From assembly GCA_937879855.1 (NCBI GenBank), contig CALFMO010000044.1, positions 1 through 64,000 on the forward strand: 64,000 nucleotides of DNA, read 5' to 3'. The stretch comes from an uncultured Acidobacteriaceae bacterium. GTDB taxonomy: Bacteria; Acidobacteriota; Terriglobia; Terriglobales; Acidobacteriaceae. Of the stretch, positions 51,531-60,574 are shown piece by piece. The position numbers and the translations under genes were made by a program. Position 1 is the first letter of the stretch. Each line of letters starts with the position of its first letter. Below the pieces are notes generated by a model that saw only the letters and a list, made by a program, of their open reading frames with translations, did not search any database and had not been told where the DNA came from.

Positions 51531-52498
51531 GCTACCGCCTCCGCACCAGGAACCGACACCCTGCCCTGCCCCGCTTTGAGTGGCCCAACCCGTGGCATTA
51601 GCTCATCTCGATATCGCTTCGAATCCGCGACCAGTCCCTCAAAACCAGAACGCAACAGCAATCGTTTGCGATCCGCCTCCGTTTTTGCCAACAGCGGCAG
51701 GAGCAAGTCCCGCTGCTCGTGGGAGATCTCTTCCGTTCCCAGGATTTCGAGAGCTCGCGCCAAGTCCAGCATTTCCGCGATCGACGGAGGCTTTTCCATG
51801 TTCCAGCCTCGCAGCGCGTGTGCCAGCCCGGCGAGTTGACCCCGCAGTCGCGGACTGTCGCTTCCACTGCGGACACTCAGGATCTCGGTTTCACGCTCGA
51901 CCGTGGGGTATTCGAAGCGTAAGTAGAAGCATCGGCGACGCAGGGGATCGCCAAGGCGTCGTTCTTCGTTAGAGCTAAGCACAACGAACGGTACGGTCGT
52001 TGCAGCTATCGTCCCGAGTTTCGGTACTGTGACCTGCCAGGCACTAAGGATTTCGAGGAGCAAAGCCTCAAACTCCTGGTCAACTTTATCGAGCTCATCG
52101 ATGAGAAGCACGCAAGGGCGATCTTCGTACCGCAGGGCACGAAGCAGCGGCCCTTCCGCAAAGAAATCGAGCGTGTGCAGTCTGCGCCGAACTTCAGCCC
52201 AGTCTCTTTCGAGGTTTTCGCCCTCAGTCTCAAGGAACAATTTCTGCAGAGCTTCGTCGAACTTTCCGATAGCCTTGTCTTCCGTGATTCCCACATAGCA
52301 CTGCACGCGCTCGACCGTTGCATTCCCAGCTTCGGCAACCGCGTATGCAAGTTCCGTCTTGCCGCAGCCGGGCGGTCCCTCGATCAGCACTGGCTTCTGC
52401 ATTCGAGTCGCGAGATACACCACCGAAAGCGTCACGGGGTCGATGATGTATCGTGCGGCGCGCAGCTTGGTCGCGAGTTCGGTTGCGGACGAGAACAC
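51527..52498 (-). CDS. MoxR-type AAA+ ATPase
   Basis: This is a 323-residue AAA+ protein of the MoxR/CbbQ group. Walker A is GPPGCGKTE (41-49), Walker B is CVLLIDELDK (129-138), sensor 1 is FVVLSSNEERRLGDPL, and an arginine finger region RRRCFYLRFEYP follows. MoxR ATPases act as chaperones in complex assembly. It is the first gene of the secretion transcript (GTG 52498 with AAGAGGA), an unusual partner for such a locus. No VWA-domain protein adjoins it. Confidence 0.88.
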   Translation of the reverse strand: MFSSATELATKLRAARYIIDPVTLSVVYLATRMQKPVLIEGPPGCGKTELAYAVAEAGNATVERVQCYVGITEDKAIGKFDEALQKLFLETEGENLERDWAEVRRRLHTLDFFAEGPLLRALRYEDRPCVLLIDELDKVDQEFEALLLEILSAWQVTVPKLGTIAATTVPFVVLSSNEERRLGDPLRRRCFYLRFEYPTVERETEILSVRSGSDSPRLRGQLAGLAHALRGWNMEKPPSIAEMLDLARALEILGTEEISHEQRDLLLPLLAKTEADRKRLLLRSGFEGLVADSKRYRDELMPRVGPLKAGQGRVSVPGAEAVA

Positions 52499-53126
52499 GT
52501 CGGAGTCCTCTTGGCGTGAACACTACACCGGAACTAATTTGTTCGCATTCGTAACCGTTGCTTCGGCGTTCGCGGTCGCAATGCGTTCGGGGCGAAGGAA
52601 GACTCACACCGCAATGGTGGAAAGCCAATAGAACGTTGGGCGAGAAGAGTTCGAAGCCATTCATGACAAGAGATAACTCAGAGTCCACACGCCGTTCGCG
52701 CGGGTCCCAGTATCGTCTTTCACCAATTTCATGCTCGCTGTCTGTGCAGAAGACAACATTTTCTTACTACCGATCACAACTTCACTGACTATCGGCATCC
52801 GCTGGGGTGCGCACAACCATCCCTGAGTCATCGTGAGGTTTTGCGTCTTACAAGGCAAGATCCTTTGCGCTATCACGACCATTTTTCTTTCACCGATCGG
52901 ATTGTGACTGGCTCAGAAACTTTTGCCGCGAAGAAATAGATGCCCCGAAAATCGCGTGCCATTTCCTATGCCAAATCGGCCGGCAATACTTTACTAATCG
53001 CATTTTGACTGAGTACAGATTTTCTGCCCACAGTTCGCAGCGCAATTGCTTGCCTTTCGACTAACATCGGCCTCCCACCGATATCGCTTTTTGACAGGGG
53101 AAGGATTTCACATTAAAAGTGCTGCG
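52499..53126. other. divergent intergenic region
   Basis: About 630 bp separate the minus-strand conjugation operon and the plus-strand prenyltransferase-like gene. It is relatively AT-rich and carries two similar TCTTTCACC(A/G)AT stretches (near 52723 and 52887). A 73-codon minus-strand open frame (52661-52882) lacks a convincing site. It probably holds promoters for both units and a possible boundary of the mobile region. Confidence 0.4.
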
Positions 53127-54047
53127 GTGAAGAACGATGGTGTCACTCTGAGCAACGGATTGGCCGAGTTGAGTCGAAGACAGCTCCCGTCCGGAGGGTG
53201 GGCAGCCCTGCGCTCGTCTGCTCAGGCTTCTCTTGAACCTACGTGCCTCGGAGCGCTCGCGACCGGATCGGAAGATTCCGACGCGGAGCGATGCGCTCAA
53301 GATTTCCTTCTTCGTGTGCAGAATCCGAATGGAAGCTGGCCTGCTTTTTTCGGGGACGACCAGGATGGTGTTTGGGTGACGTCACTAGCTGTGATCGCTC
53401 TTCGCGATATTGTAAGCGCCATACCGGCGAGGCTGCGTGGCATTGGTTGGCTGCTGGAATGTGTAGGCAGAGAATCCACTTGGTTGTGGAAATGGAACTT
53501 TCGAACGGTGGATCGCCGCGTCCGTTTTGACCCGGACAAGTTTGGCTGGCCATGGATTCCGGATACGGTTAGCTGGGTCGTACCCACCGCATTTGCGATT
53601 CTTGCCTTGAGCCAACTTCCTTGCTCCTGCGGCCGCCTGGAGGACATCCCGGTTCGCGTTGATCGCGGTATTGAGATGTTGATAGACCGTGCCTGTCCAG
53701 GTGGAGGATGGAACGCCGGAAACGGCGTCGTCTACGGATCAGCACTCGCTCCTCACGCCGACGATACGGCTATTGCGCTTCTGGCATTGAGCAATCGAAC
53801 GCAACATCCGGTTGTACGAACCAGCGTGGAGTGGTTGGAACACACCGCTCCAACGCTAACCGCTCCGTGGAGTTTGGCATGGGCAATTCTCTCGCTTGCC
53901 GCTCATGGTCGAGCGGTAGAGTCGTTGATCACGTCGCTTACGGCTCTTCGTGATCTGTCAGCCGTTGACGACACCTGTACTCTGGCGCTTGCCTGTCTTG
54001 CGACTGATTACCGCCGCGCCTTGGCTGCCCTTGGACTAACTCTATGA
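53127..54047 (+). CDS. prenyltransferase/squalene-cyclase-like alpha-alpha barrel protein
   Basis: This is a roughly 306-residue protein with repeated QLPSGGWAAL, QNPNGSWPAFF, CPGGGWNAGNGVV and HADDTAIALLAL segments, the QW-like repeats of terpene-cyclase/prenyltransferase beta-subunit folds. It lacks a DCTAE-type cyclase acid motif, so it may not be a cyclase. The start is uncertain (GTG 53127; TTG 53046 possible). Its stop overlaps the next start by 4 bp. It forms a trio with DUF362 and CPBP genes. Confidence 0.75.
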   Translation: MKNDGVTLSNGLAELSRRQLPSGGWAALRSSAQASLEPTCLGALATGSEDSDAERCAQDFLLRVQNPNGSWPAFFGDDQDGVWVTSLAVIALRDIVSAIPARLRGIGWLLECVGRESTWLWKWNFRTVDRRVRFDPDKFGWPWIPDTVSWVVPTAFAILALSQLPCSCGRLEDIPVRVDRGIEMLIDRACPGGGWNAGNGVVYGSALAPHADDTAIALLALSNRTQHPVVRTSVEWLEHTAPTLTAPWSLAWAILSLAAHGRAVESLITSLTALRDLSAVDDTCTLALACLATDYRRALAALGLTL

Positions 54048-55027
54048 CCCCTAATCGCCGGAATTTTCTCGTCGGGACTGCCGCGCTGGCCGCCGGCGCT
54101 TCCGTGTCCGTCCCCTTCTTCCTTCCCAAATATCACTCGGTCCGGCGAGCGAAACGGTCACGAGTCGCGATTCTCCACGTCGAAGAGTATTCGCAGCGTA
54201 TTGATCAGATACTCGCCTCGGGTCTACAGTTGTTTCGGATCAACGTTCAGGGCAAGATAGTGGTCCTCAAGCCCAATCTGGTCGACTACATTCCAGGCAA
54301 TGCAATCAACACTCACCCAACATTAGTTCTCGCTGCAGCCGAATCGTTTAGACGCATGGGCGCTAAGTGCGTGATTGTCGCGGAGGGGCCAGGACATCAG
54401 CGGGACACCGAGTTGGTGTTATCACAGAGCGGTTATCGAGAGTCTCTCCGCGAGGAGCAAATCCGTTTTGTCGATCTCAATCGCGACGAATTGATGCGCA
54501 CGCAGTTGCTCGCGAGCTACATGGGAATGAAGAGCCTTTGGCTTCCTCGCACAGTATCGGAGGCCGATTTTCTGGTCTCCATGCCAAAAATCAAAGCTCA
54601 TCACTGGGCCGGCGTTACGCTGAGCATGAAAAACATGCTCGGCGTCGTGCCCGGTGCGAGGTATGGCTGGCCAAAGAACATTCTCCACTGGAAGGGCATT
54701 CAGGAAAGCATTCTTGATGTGTGCGCGACCATCCCGGTCCACTTCGTTATCGCCGACGGCATTATGGCAATGGAAGGGAATGGCCCACTCAACGGCACTG
54801 CTCGTCCATTGGGAAAGATCGTGCTTGCTGACGATCCGGTCGCTGCCGACGCGACGTGTGCGCGGCTGATGGGTTTCGAACCCGACCGAGTTGTCCACAT
54901 TCGCGAGGGTGCGAAATTCTTGGGCAACCTTTCTCCTGCGCTCCTTGATCAGATGGGAGAAATTCCCAGCGCTCCCACGACTCCGTTCCAAGTGGTTCCG
55001 GAGTTCCGGCATCTCTATGCGCTTTGA
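54044..55027 (+). CDS. Tat-exported DUF362 protein
   Basis: This is a 327-residue protein with a twin-arginine signal (NRRNFLVGTAALAAGASVS). DUF362 motifs include VVLKPNLVDY, TEL..SGY, FLVSMPKIKAHHWAGVTLSMKN, seen as MPKIKAHHWAGVTLSMKNM, and IADGIMAMEGNGPLNG. Family members are iron-sulfur-associated or unknown; here no ferredoxin cysteines are seen. Translationally coupled to the prenyltransferase-like gene (ATGA). Confidence 0.88.
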   Translation: MTPNRRNFLVGTAALAAGASVSVPFFLPKYHSVRRAKRSRVAILHVEEYSQRIDQILASGLQLFRINVQGKIVVLKPNLVDYIPGNAINTHPTLVLAAAESFRRMGAKCVIVAEGPGHQRDTELVLSQSGYRESLREEQIRFVDLNRDELMRTQLLASYMGMKSLWLPRTVSEADFLVSMPKIKAHHWAGVTLSMKNMLGVVPGARYGWPKNILHWKGIQESILDVCATIPVHFVIADGIMAMEGNGPLNGTARPLGKIVLADDPVAADATCARLMGFEPDRVVHIREGAKFLGNLSPALLDQMGEIPSAPTTPFQVVPEFRHLYAL

Positions 55028-55703
55028 CCCGTGTGTGTCTATCTTCAAGTCGATGAAAAGCGATTTGGAGGATGAGAAGCCTTATTGGAGCTACGAAGAC
55101 ATTGGTGTATTCTCCCTTATCCTTGCAGCATTGGGTCCGATCCTTCATCTTTTCGCACGCGTTCATCTTCTCTCGCGATCGGAGCTTGAAAATCCCGGGC
55201 TCGGCCTACAGTTCGCAGTGATCGTGTTTTTGATCCTGGCGTTGTACTTGGTTCTCAAACTACGGCATGGGCGACCGGTATTCCGGCCATTAGGTTGGGT
55301 CTGGCCGCGCACGGTTTACGTGATCGTCGCTCCGCTCTTAGGGGTGTTGTTGGCAGCGGATGTGGCAGTCAACCTCCGCTTGCACGGTCAGAGCATGCCG
55401 ACCATGCCGCTCGTCGAGATAGTGGTGTTGGGATTGGTGCTCGGGCCGATCCTTGAGGAATCTTTTTTTCGGGGATGTCTCCTACCGGTTCTTGCCCATA
55501 CCGCCGGCAAAGTTCTCGCTGTGGTTCTTAGTGCTTTGCTGTTTGCGCTTTTTCACAGTCCAGGCAACTTGGCGCACTGGGTCTCATTTACCGGGACCGG
55601 AGTAGCCTACGGGTGGATTCGCGTGACGTCGCGTTCTACTACTGCCCCGGCTCTCGCGCACGCTACCTACAACTTGGCTCTTTTTCTCTTGGCCAGGTTG
55701 TAA
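55017..55703 (+). CDS. CPBP family membrane protease
   Basis: This is a roughly 228-residue protein with several membrane helices and the CAAX-protease/bacteriocin-processing signature: GPILEESFFRG (EExxxR), then ALLFALFHSP (catalytic His), then APALAHATYNLALF. It starts at ATG 55017, overlapping the DUF362 stop; ATG 55053 is an alternative. It may process a product of the trio at the membrane (inference). Confidence 0.85.
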   Translation: MRFDPCVSIFKSMKSDLEDEKPYWSYEDIGVFSLILAALGPILHLFARVHLLSRSELENPGLGLQFAVIVFLILALYLVLKLRHGRPVFRPLGWVWPRTVYVIVAPLLGVLLAADVAVNLRLHGQSMPTMPLVEIVVLGLVLGPILEESFFRGCLLPVLAHTAGKVLAVVLSALLFALFHSPGNLAHWVSFTGTGVAYGWIRVTSRSTTAPALAHATYNLALFLLARL

Positions 55704-55733
55704 CCGAACTCGAGTATTTCAATGGTCTCAACT

Positions 55734-55787
55734 CCTGCGCGCCTTGCCATCACGCAGGGGGCCGCGGGTTCGAGTCCCGTCGCTCCC
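55734..55787 (+). other. tRNA 3'-half-like fragment, possible attachment-site scar
   Basis: GCGGG-TTCGAGT-CCCGT (55764-55780) is a well-formed T-arm, followed by an acceptor-like CGCTCCC. Upstream, CCTGCG/CGCAGG (55734-55739/55753-55758) encloses a 13-nt loop containing TTGCCA, not a standard anticodon arm. No 5' acceptor strand (GGGAGCG) is present nearby. It looks like a tRNA remnant of the sort left by integrase-type elements, not an intact gene. Confidence 0.45.
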
Positions 55788-56107
55788 TAAGAGCGAAAAG
55801 AATCGTGGGTAAATCGTGGCGCGGCAGCGCGCAAGGCCAGAAGCAAACGCCCTGAAAGCGGTTGGAGTGTGCGCCGCGCTTTTCGCCGTACCACTTGTCG
55901 CAGTTGATCTACCTCGGGGATCTCCGTCGCTGTGTCCTAAGACTTCGTTTTCCGGTGTCCCGTCTTTCCGGGGACAGATTCGCGAGCAGCTTTCTTCCTG
56001 TCGGATCGGTATTTTAACGCTGAAGCTTTGGCGCGAGCGATTGTCGTCGTTTTATAGTTCTTTTTTTTCGCCATAAACATTTTCCCAACAGGTCGACCAG
56101 CTTGCCT
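55788..56107. other. intergenic stretch
   Basis: This is the region between the tRNA-like scar and the minus-strand response regulator. An 86-codon plus-strand open frame is present, but it has no ribosome binding site or recognisable sequence. Nothing else seen. Confidence 0.35.
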
Positions 56108-56536
56108 CTACCTGTCCTTTGGATCCCAACGAGTGAGCTTGCTGACAAACTTCTTGCCCTCTGACACAGCCTCCACCGCACGAATGAGGTCAGTTGACAC
56201 AGTAGACTTCGTCACATAGGCGAGTGCGCCAGCGGCAAGAGCCGTTTGCGCTATTGTCTCGGAATTGTGCTGGCTCAGAAAAACGATTTGTGACTTTGGA
56301 GCAACCCGATGGATGCGCCCGGCAGCCTCGATTCCGCCAAGACGGGGCATACTGACATCCAGAACCACCACATCCGGTTGAAGCTCCTCCGCTTGACTAA
56401 CGCCCTGCAGCCCATTGGCAGCCTCACATATGATCTCGAATCCCGGCTTGCTCCGCAAAAGCGCACAGACCTGCTCTCGGAAAATCTCATGATCATCTAC
56501 AACCAAAATTCTTAGCGACCTGTCTTCCTTCGTCAC
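56108..56536 (-). CDS. single-domain response regulator
   Basis: This is a 142-residue CheY-like receiver without an output domain: ILVVDDHEIFREQV, phospho-acceptor in VVLDVSMP, threonine/serine region IVFLSQHNSE and lysine in YVTKSTVS. It is strongly similar to the receiver at 5.1-5.8 kb (AANGLxGV, AEELQPD, GGIEAA, RVAPKS). It starts at GTG. A signalling intermediate or phosphate sink; no kinase nearby. Confidence 0.88.
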   Translation of the reverse strand: MTKEDRSLRILVVDDHEIFREQVCALLRSKPGFEIICEAANGLQGVSQAEELQPDVVVLDVSMPRLGGIEAAGRIHRVAPKSQIVFLSQHNSETIAQTALAAGALAYVTKSTVSTDLIRAVEAVSEGKKFVSKLTRWDPKDR

Positions 56537-56729
56537 CGGGCACCCAGGACTTAGTCAATGCTCTATGGTGGAGTTTCCGATCTCGTTTTGTTTCAGACAC
56601 GGAGAAGGGGCGCCAGCGGGGTTGGAGGGCGGGGTTCGGGGCGATGTTTCGATCTGGTCACAAGCATGGACTGTTGGCGAACAATTTTAGTCGCGAAAGT
56701 GAAGGTCAATTGACGCACGCGCTCAACGT

Positions 56730-57219
56730 TCATGGCCGGCAGGTTTCCGTGGTATTTGTTTTTTGAAGATCGCTTACCAAGTTCGGCACTATACGAAGTT
56801 TGGCGGAAGACTCGGGGGGCAGGCCGATGGGCCCTAACGGGGTCTCGCTGGAAGCGAGCAGTTCCTGCAGGATTGCGACAAGCCCATTGGAATCTTCGCC
56901 CTTCGAAATGACCTTGCATATCCCAAGCTCACTCGCGTCGAGTTCCAGTTGGGGGTTCTTATGCAGCGTGTAGAGCACGATTGGAAACGCCCGGCATGGC
57001 TTTTAGAATCTCCCGTGCCGCCTCCATGCCGTTGACCATGGGCATAACGAAATCGAGAACGATCGCATCTGGCTTCAACTGACTCGCCATCAAGACAGCC
57101 TGTCGTCCATTCGCTCCTTCTCCGCAAACAACCCAACCGGGGCGTTGTAAGAACGCCCTCAAGTGCGTGCGCAAGAACTCGCTGTCATCGGCAATCAAAA
57201 TTCTCGCAAAGGACGCCAT
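56730..57219 (-). pseudogene. response regulator with a frameshift
   Basis: The first part (from ATG 57219, MASFARILIADDSEFLRTHL) encodes a receiver through VLDFVMPMVNGMEAA and KAMPG. It then goes out of frame. A second frame resumes with FPIVLYTLHKNPQLELDASE, then VISKGEDSNGLVAILQELLA. One extra base near 56987 explains the break (CCGGGC-G-TTTCCAATC). It is either a disrupted gene, a sequencing error, or much less likely a programmed shift. Confidence 0.7.
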
Positions 57220-57433
57220 TCCTGGAAACATGCTTATGTCGGCAATCCCACATAAGCGTTTTCGGTGAGAGTAGCATTCGTCGCTTGCCAGCTGATATAC
57301 AGGCTTCACCCTAGATAGGGCGGTTTTTTTCCTAGGTCTCGTTCTCTCGTCCTCGCAAATCGCGGCAGGAGCAGAGACAGTGCGGATCGAGCCGTACGAA
57401 GGCGGGCGGGTCGTAACACGAGGAGCCCATGTT

Positions 57434-58165
57434 ATGCATCCGTTAGTTCTTCCCGGAGAGCGCACGGGAAACCAAGGGAAGCCAATCTCTAACCAGATCC
57501 TGCTCTCTTTGGGAGAACGAGAGTTCGACGCAATCCGGCCATGGCTGAAGCTGGCAACGCTCAAGCACCATGCCGTGCTTCACGAGAGCAATCACAAGAC
57601 CGAGGACGTATATTTTCCAGACAGCGGCCTGATTTCGCTCGTAATCCCCAGTAACGGAAGAACTGCCGAGGCAGGCGTGGTCGGCAACGAGGGTATCCTC
57701 GGGCTAGAGGGTTTGTTCGGGCTGAAGCGAAGTCCTTTGCGAGAAGTCGTTCAAATTGGAGGGACCGGGCACCGCGCGCCTTCCTCAAATGTCCTACTGG
57801 TCCTGCGGGAGTTCCCAGACCTTCTCTTTCGATTTGGTCGTTTTGCGGTTATAAATCGGTTGCAAGTTTCGCAAACCGCCGCCTGCAATCGCCTGCATGA
57901 AATCGACAAGCGACTGGCCCGATGGCTACTTATGGCGCAGGACCGCGTTCAGGATGGTCTAATTCGAATGACGCACGATTTCCTGGCTACGATGCTGGGC
58001 ACGGACCGTGGCAGTGTTACGGAGGTGGCTGTTCGCCTGCAGAAACGTGGACTGATTGAATACTCACGGGGTTCCGTGAGGATTCGGAATCGCAAAGCAC
58101 TAGAGAAGTCATCCTGCGAGTGCTATTTTCTTATTCGCGAATACAACGCCGAATTGACTCGCTGA
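57434..58165 (+). CDS. Crp/Fnr-family regulator
   Basis: This is a roughly 243-residue regulator from MHPLVLPGER (an upstream in-frame start at 57380 is possible). The cyclic-nucleotide-like beta barrel contains HHAVLHESNHKTEDVYFPDS, VVGNEGILGLEGLFG, and the interdomain helix. The C-terminal winged helix has MTHDFLATMLGTDRGSVTEV and KRGLIEYSRGSVRI. No [4Fe-4S] cysteines. A common one-component type in soil bacteria; ligand unknown. Confidence 0.88.
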   Translation: MHPLVLPGERTGNQGKPISNQILLSLGEREFDAIRPWLKLATLKHHAVLHESNHKTEDVYFPDSGLISLVIPSNGRTAEAGVVGNEGILGLEGLFGLKRSPLREVVQIGGTGHRAPSSNVLLVLREFPDLLFRFGRFAVINRLQVSQTAACNRLHEIDKRLARWLLMAQDRVQDGLIRMTHDFLATMLGTDRGSVTEVAVRLQKRGLIEYSRGSVRIRNRKALEKSSCECYFLIREYNAELTR

Positions 58166-58563
58166 TCGGCATGACGAAGTATTGCGATACACAATAACGT
58201 TGGGCGGCGATGCTCTTCCGTTCTACGGACTGTTCTCGGCATTAATGGAGGAGACTGGGACTCCTTGCCCTGCAGTCGGCGGAGGATTCTCAACCCACAA
58301 CGCCAAACCCACAAAATTGAAATGTCTTGTACGACTTGCGCAGTGTTTGGCAGTTCCCGCGTGCTTGCGCCCAGGAGAGCGTGGCGTCACGCATTCCGAG
58401 GGTGGAATGGATAATCGCGTTGAATCCGCAGAGGAAATAGGCCAAGTCTTGATGAACTCAAGCCGCCGTTTCGCATGCGGGCCCCTGTCGCAAACGGCGG
58501 CTTGTTCGTTACCAGAACTGACCCGAGTTGCAGCAACCAATGCGCGGAAAAGTTCGGCTTATC
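58166..58563. other. intergenic stretch
   Basis: This is about 400 bp between convergent genes. A 129-codon plus-strand open frame is present but has no recognisable protein or site. I see nothing convincing in it. Confidence 0.35.
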
Positions 58564-59514
58564 TCAGCTGATGTTGTCGAGAAACGTTGATGACGGTGCA
58601 AAAAATAAACTCCCGGTAACTGGCTTGCTGAAATCGAGCAGGCGGTCGTAATTGCCAGGGGGACGCCCCACGAACGTGTTCTGAAGCATCGTTTCAGTGA
58701 TGCGCGGAGTGCGGCTATAACCGATGAAGTAGGTCCCGAACTCCCCGTAGCCTGGCCGCCCGAAAGGCATGTTGTCTCTCAGGATCTTAATTTCTTTTCC
58801 ATTTTCTTCGATCGTAGTGAGCGCATTGTGCGCGAATAGTGGCTTCTCGGCGTCCTTCAGTTCGATGTCTGAGAGTTTCTTGCGGCCAATAATGCGCTCC
58901 TGCGTCCCAACCGAGAGAGCATTCCATCCCTTCATGTCGTGAAGATACTTCTGGACAATGACATAGCTGCCGCCCGCAAAGGCTGGATCTTCGTCACCAA
59001 CAATTGCAGCCTCGTGGGCTGCACCGCCTCGCGGATTTTCTGTGCCGTCCACGAACCCGATGACATCGCGATCATCGAAATAGCGGAAGCCGTGAACCTC
59101 GTCTTCAACCGAAACTGCCTCGCCGATGCTGAACATGATCTGAGCGGCCAATTCAAAACAGAGGTCGGGGCGCTTGGCTCGAATGTGAAAGAGGATGTCA
59201 CCCGGAGTGGAGACGGCATGGCGGCCGCCTGAACGAATCTCTCGAAACGGATGGAGCTCGGTGGGGCGAGGTGATCCAAAGAGTTTGTGCCAGGCGTCGG
59301 AACCGAATCCAACGACGCATGTGAGACCGGCTTCCGCGTCTCGAAACTCCACAGCGCGCACGAGCCCTGAGAGGTCTGCGCAGAATGATCGTAGCGCCGC
59401 ATAGTTGTCCTGCTCCGGGCGAATGCAAACGACCAGAAAAATTGCAGCGCGTGTGAGCGGGCCGGTCACAGTCTGCGGAAGAACGATCTCGTTTAGTTCC
59501 TTGGGTGTGTCCAT
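58564..59514 (-). CDS. DyP-type heme peroxidase
   Basis: This is a 316-residue dye-decolourising peroxidase. The catalytic aspartate is in GFVDGTENP (D156), the likely proximal heme histidine is in FAHNAL (H229), and the distal arginine is in KILRDNMPFG (R246). FGTYFIGYSRTP is also typical of the YfeX-like class. There is no Tat signal, so it is probably cytoplasmic. Length is normal. A short intergenic stretch and the MscL gene lie upstream. Confidence 0.92.
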   Translation of the reverse strand: MDTPKELNEIVLPQTVTGPLTRAAIFLVVCIRPEQDNYAALRSFCADLSGLVRAVEFRDAEAGLTCVVGFGSDAWHKLFGSPRPTELHPFREIRSGGRHAVSTPGDILFHIRAKRPDLCFELAAQIMFSIGEAVSVEDEVHGFRYFDDRDVIGFVDGTENPRGGAAHEAAIVGDEDPAFAGGSYVIVQKYLHDMKGWNALSVGTQERIIGRKKLSDIELKDAEKPLFAHNALTTIEENGKEIKILRDNMPFGRPGYGEFGTYFIGYSRTPRITETMLQNTFVGRPPGNYDRLLDFSKPVTGSLFFAPSSTFLDNIS

Positions 59515-59877
59515 TATCTCAATCGCAATCCACGATGATTCCCATCATTTGAGTATTCTCAATAGGTGTAGCGAATGCAACCGGCGCGCGGAGTCGTCCT
59601 TCGCGGGTCGCGCGCTTGCAGCGAGCGGGTAGAGTATATCAATCTCTTTCAGATACGGACGAAGACCTCCAGAACAGGGAAGCAGCTTGACTGATTTTCG
59701 GATCCTCGCATAGATCTCTGAATGTCTCTTCTGAAGCTCGTTCGCAAGCTCATTCGATACCTGATGTCGTGCTTGTCGCACAAGCGCTTGTACCAACAAG
59801 GCTCATGACGACATGCATATTGGGGAAACTGTGGCCAAATTAGTTCTCCGTTTACTTATTCCTCTCGGCCAATGCTG
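59515..59877. other. intergenic stretch
   Basis: This is about 360 bp between the DyP and MscL genes. An 84-codon minus-strand frame with a TTG start (59799-59545) looks helical and is not excluded, but it lacks a convincing ribosome binding site. Confidence 0.35.
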
Positions 59878-60315
59878 CTATTGACCGGTGGCGCGGTTCT
59901 CGGCCGTGTGACTCACCTTTCGCAGGAGGTTCCTTAGGGTCTCCTTCTCGGAGTCGTCGAGACTGGATAACGCGTCCTCCATGCCGCGCGTGTGATCGGC
60001 AAACACTTTGCGGATTACCGATCCTTCCGCCGTCAGCGCATTGATCGGAAGGATTACGACGAAGTAAATAACCGCAGCAATCAATAGTAACGAAACCAGA
60101 GCATTGATGAAATCGCCAACAGCGAAAACGCTTCCGTTCACCGTGAACCCGATTGCCGAAAAGTCGGGTTTACCCACGAGTGCTGCGATCAGTGGCGTCA
60201 GCAGATCTTTCGTGAGCGCAGCCACTACCGCGGCGAACGCGCCACCGACTACCACACCAACTGCCATGTCAACTACGTTGCCACGCAGAACAAACTGTTT
60301 GAATCCGCTCATCAT
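59878..60315 (-). CDS. mscL: large-conductance mechanosensitive channel
   Basis: This is a 145-residue MscL. FKQFVLRGNVVDMAVGVVVG is the N-terminal helix plus first pore helix, followed by GAFAAVVAALTKDLLTPLIA, a periplasmic loop, FINALVSLLLIAAVIYFVVI, and a charged C-terminal bundle. It opens on hypo-osmotic shock. The second methionine (60312) is an alternative start. Complete. Confidence 0.96.
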   Translation of the reverse strand: MMSGFKQFVLRGNVVDMAVGVVVGGAFAAVVAALTKDLLTPLIAALVGKPDFSAIGFTVNGSVFAVGDFINALVSLLLIAAVIYFVVILPINALTAEGSVIRKVFADHTRGMEDALSSLDDSEKETLRNLLRKVSHTAENRATGQ

Positions 60316-60574
60316 AGGTCGCCTCCCCGCAGCGTTTGTATTGTTTCAAGAAGAAGAGTTGGACTCCAGTCCCTTTATCCCCTTGTAGGCAAGTCGTGGT
60401 TCGGTACGGTAAGCATTCGCATTTACAGGCCGCTTCTGGTCACTTGCGGACGAAACGAGGGCAACTGCAATGAAGCAGGATGCGACAGTCGTCAGAATCG
60501 AATGTGTCCGCACCCGGCCTCCTAGAGCGAACCTAGCAAAAGCTACCGGCCCGACCCGCGCTCTACCACCACCT

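Noticed and set aside
52661..52882. 73-codon minus-strand open frame upstream of the MoxR gene
   Set aside because: Weak site and no recognisable sequence; kept as part of the divergent promoter region.
54422..55048. 208-codon minus-strand open frame
   Set aside because: Antisense to the DUF362 gene, whose Tat signal and motifs are clear.
55734..55787. Intact tRNA gene
   Set aside because: Only the T-arm and 3' acceptor-like strand are well formed; the 5' acceptor strand and a standard anticodon arm are missing.
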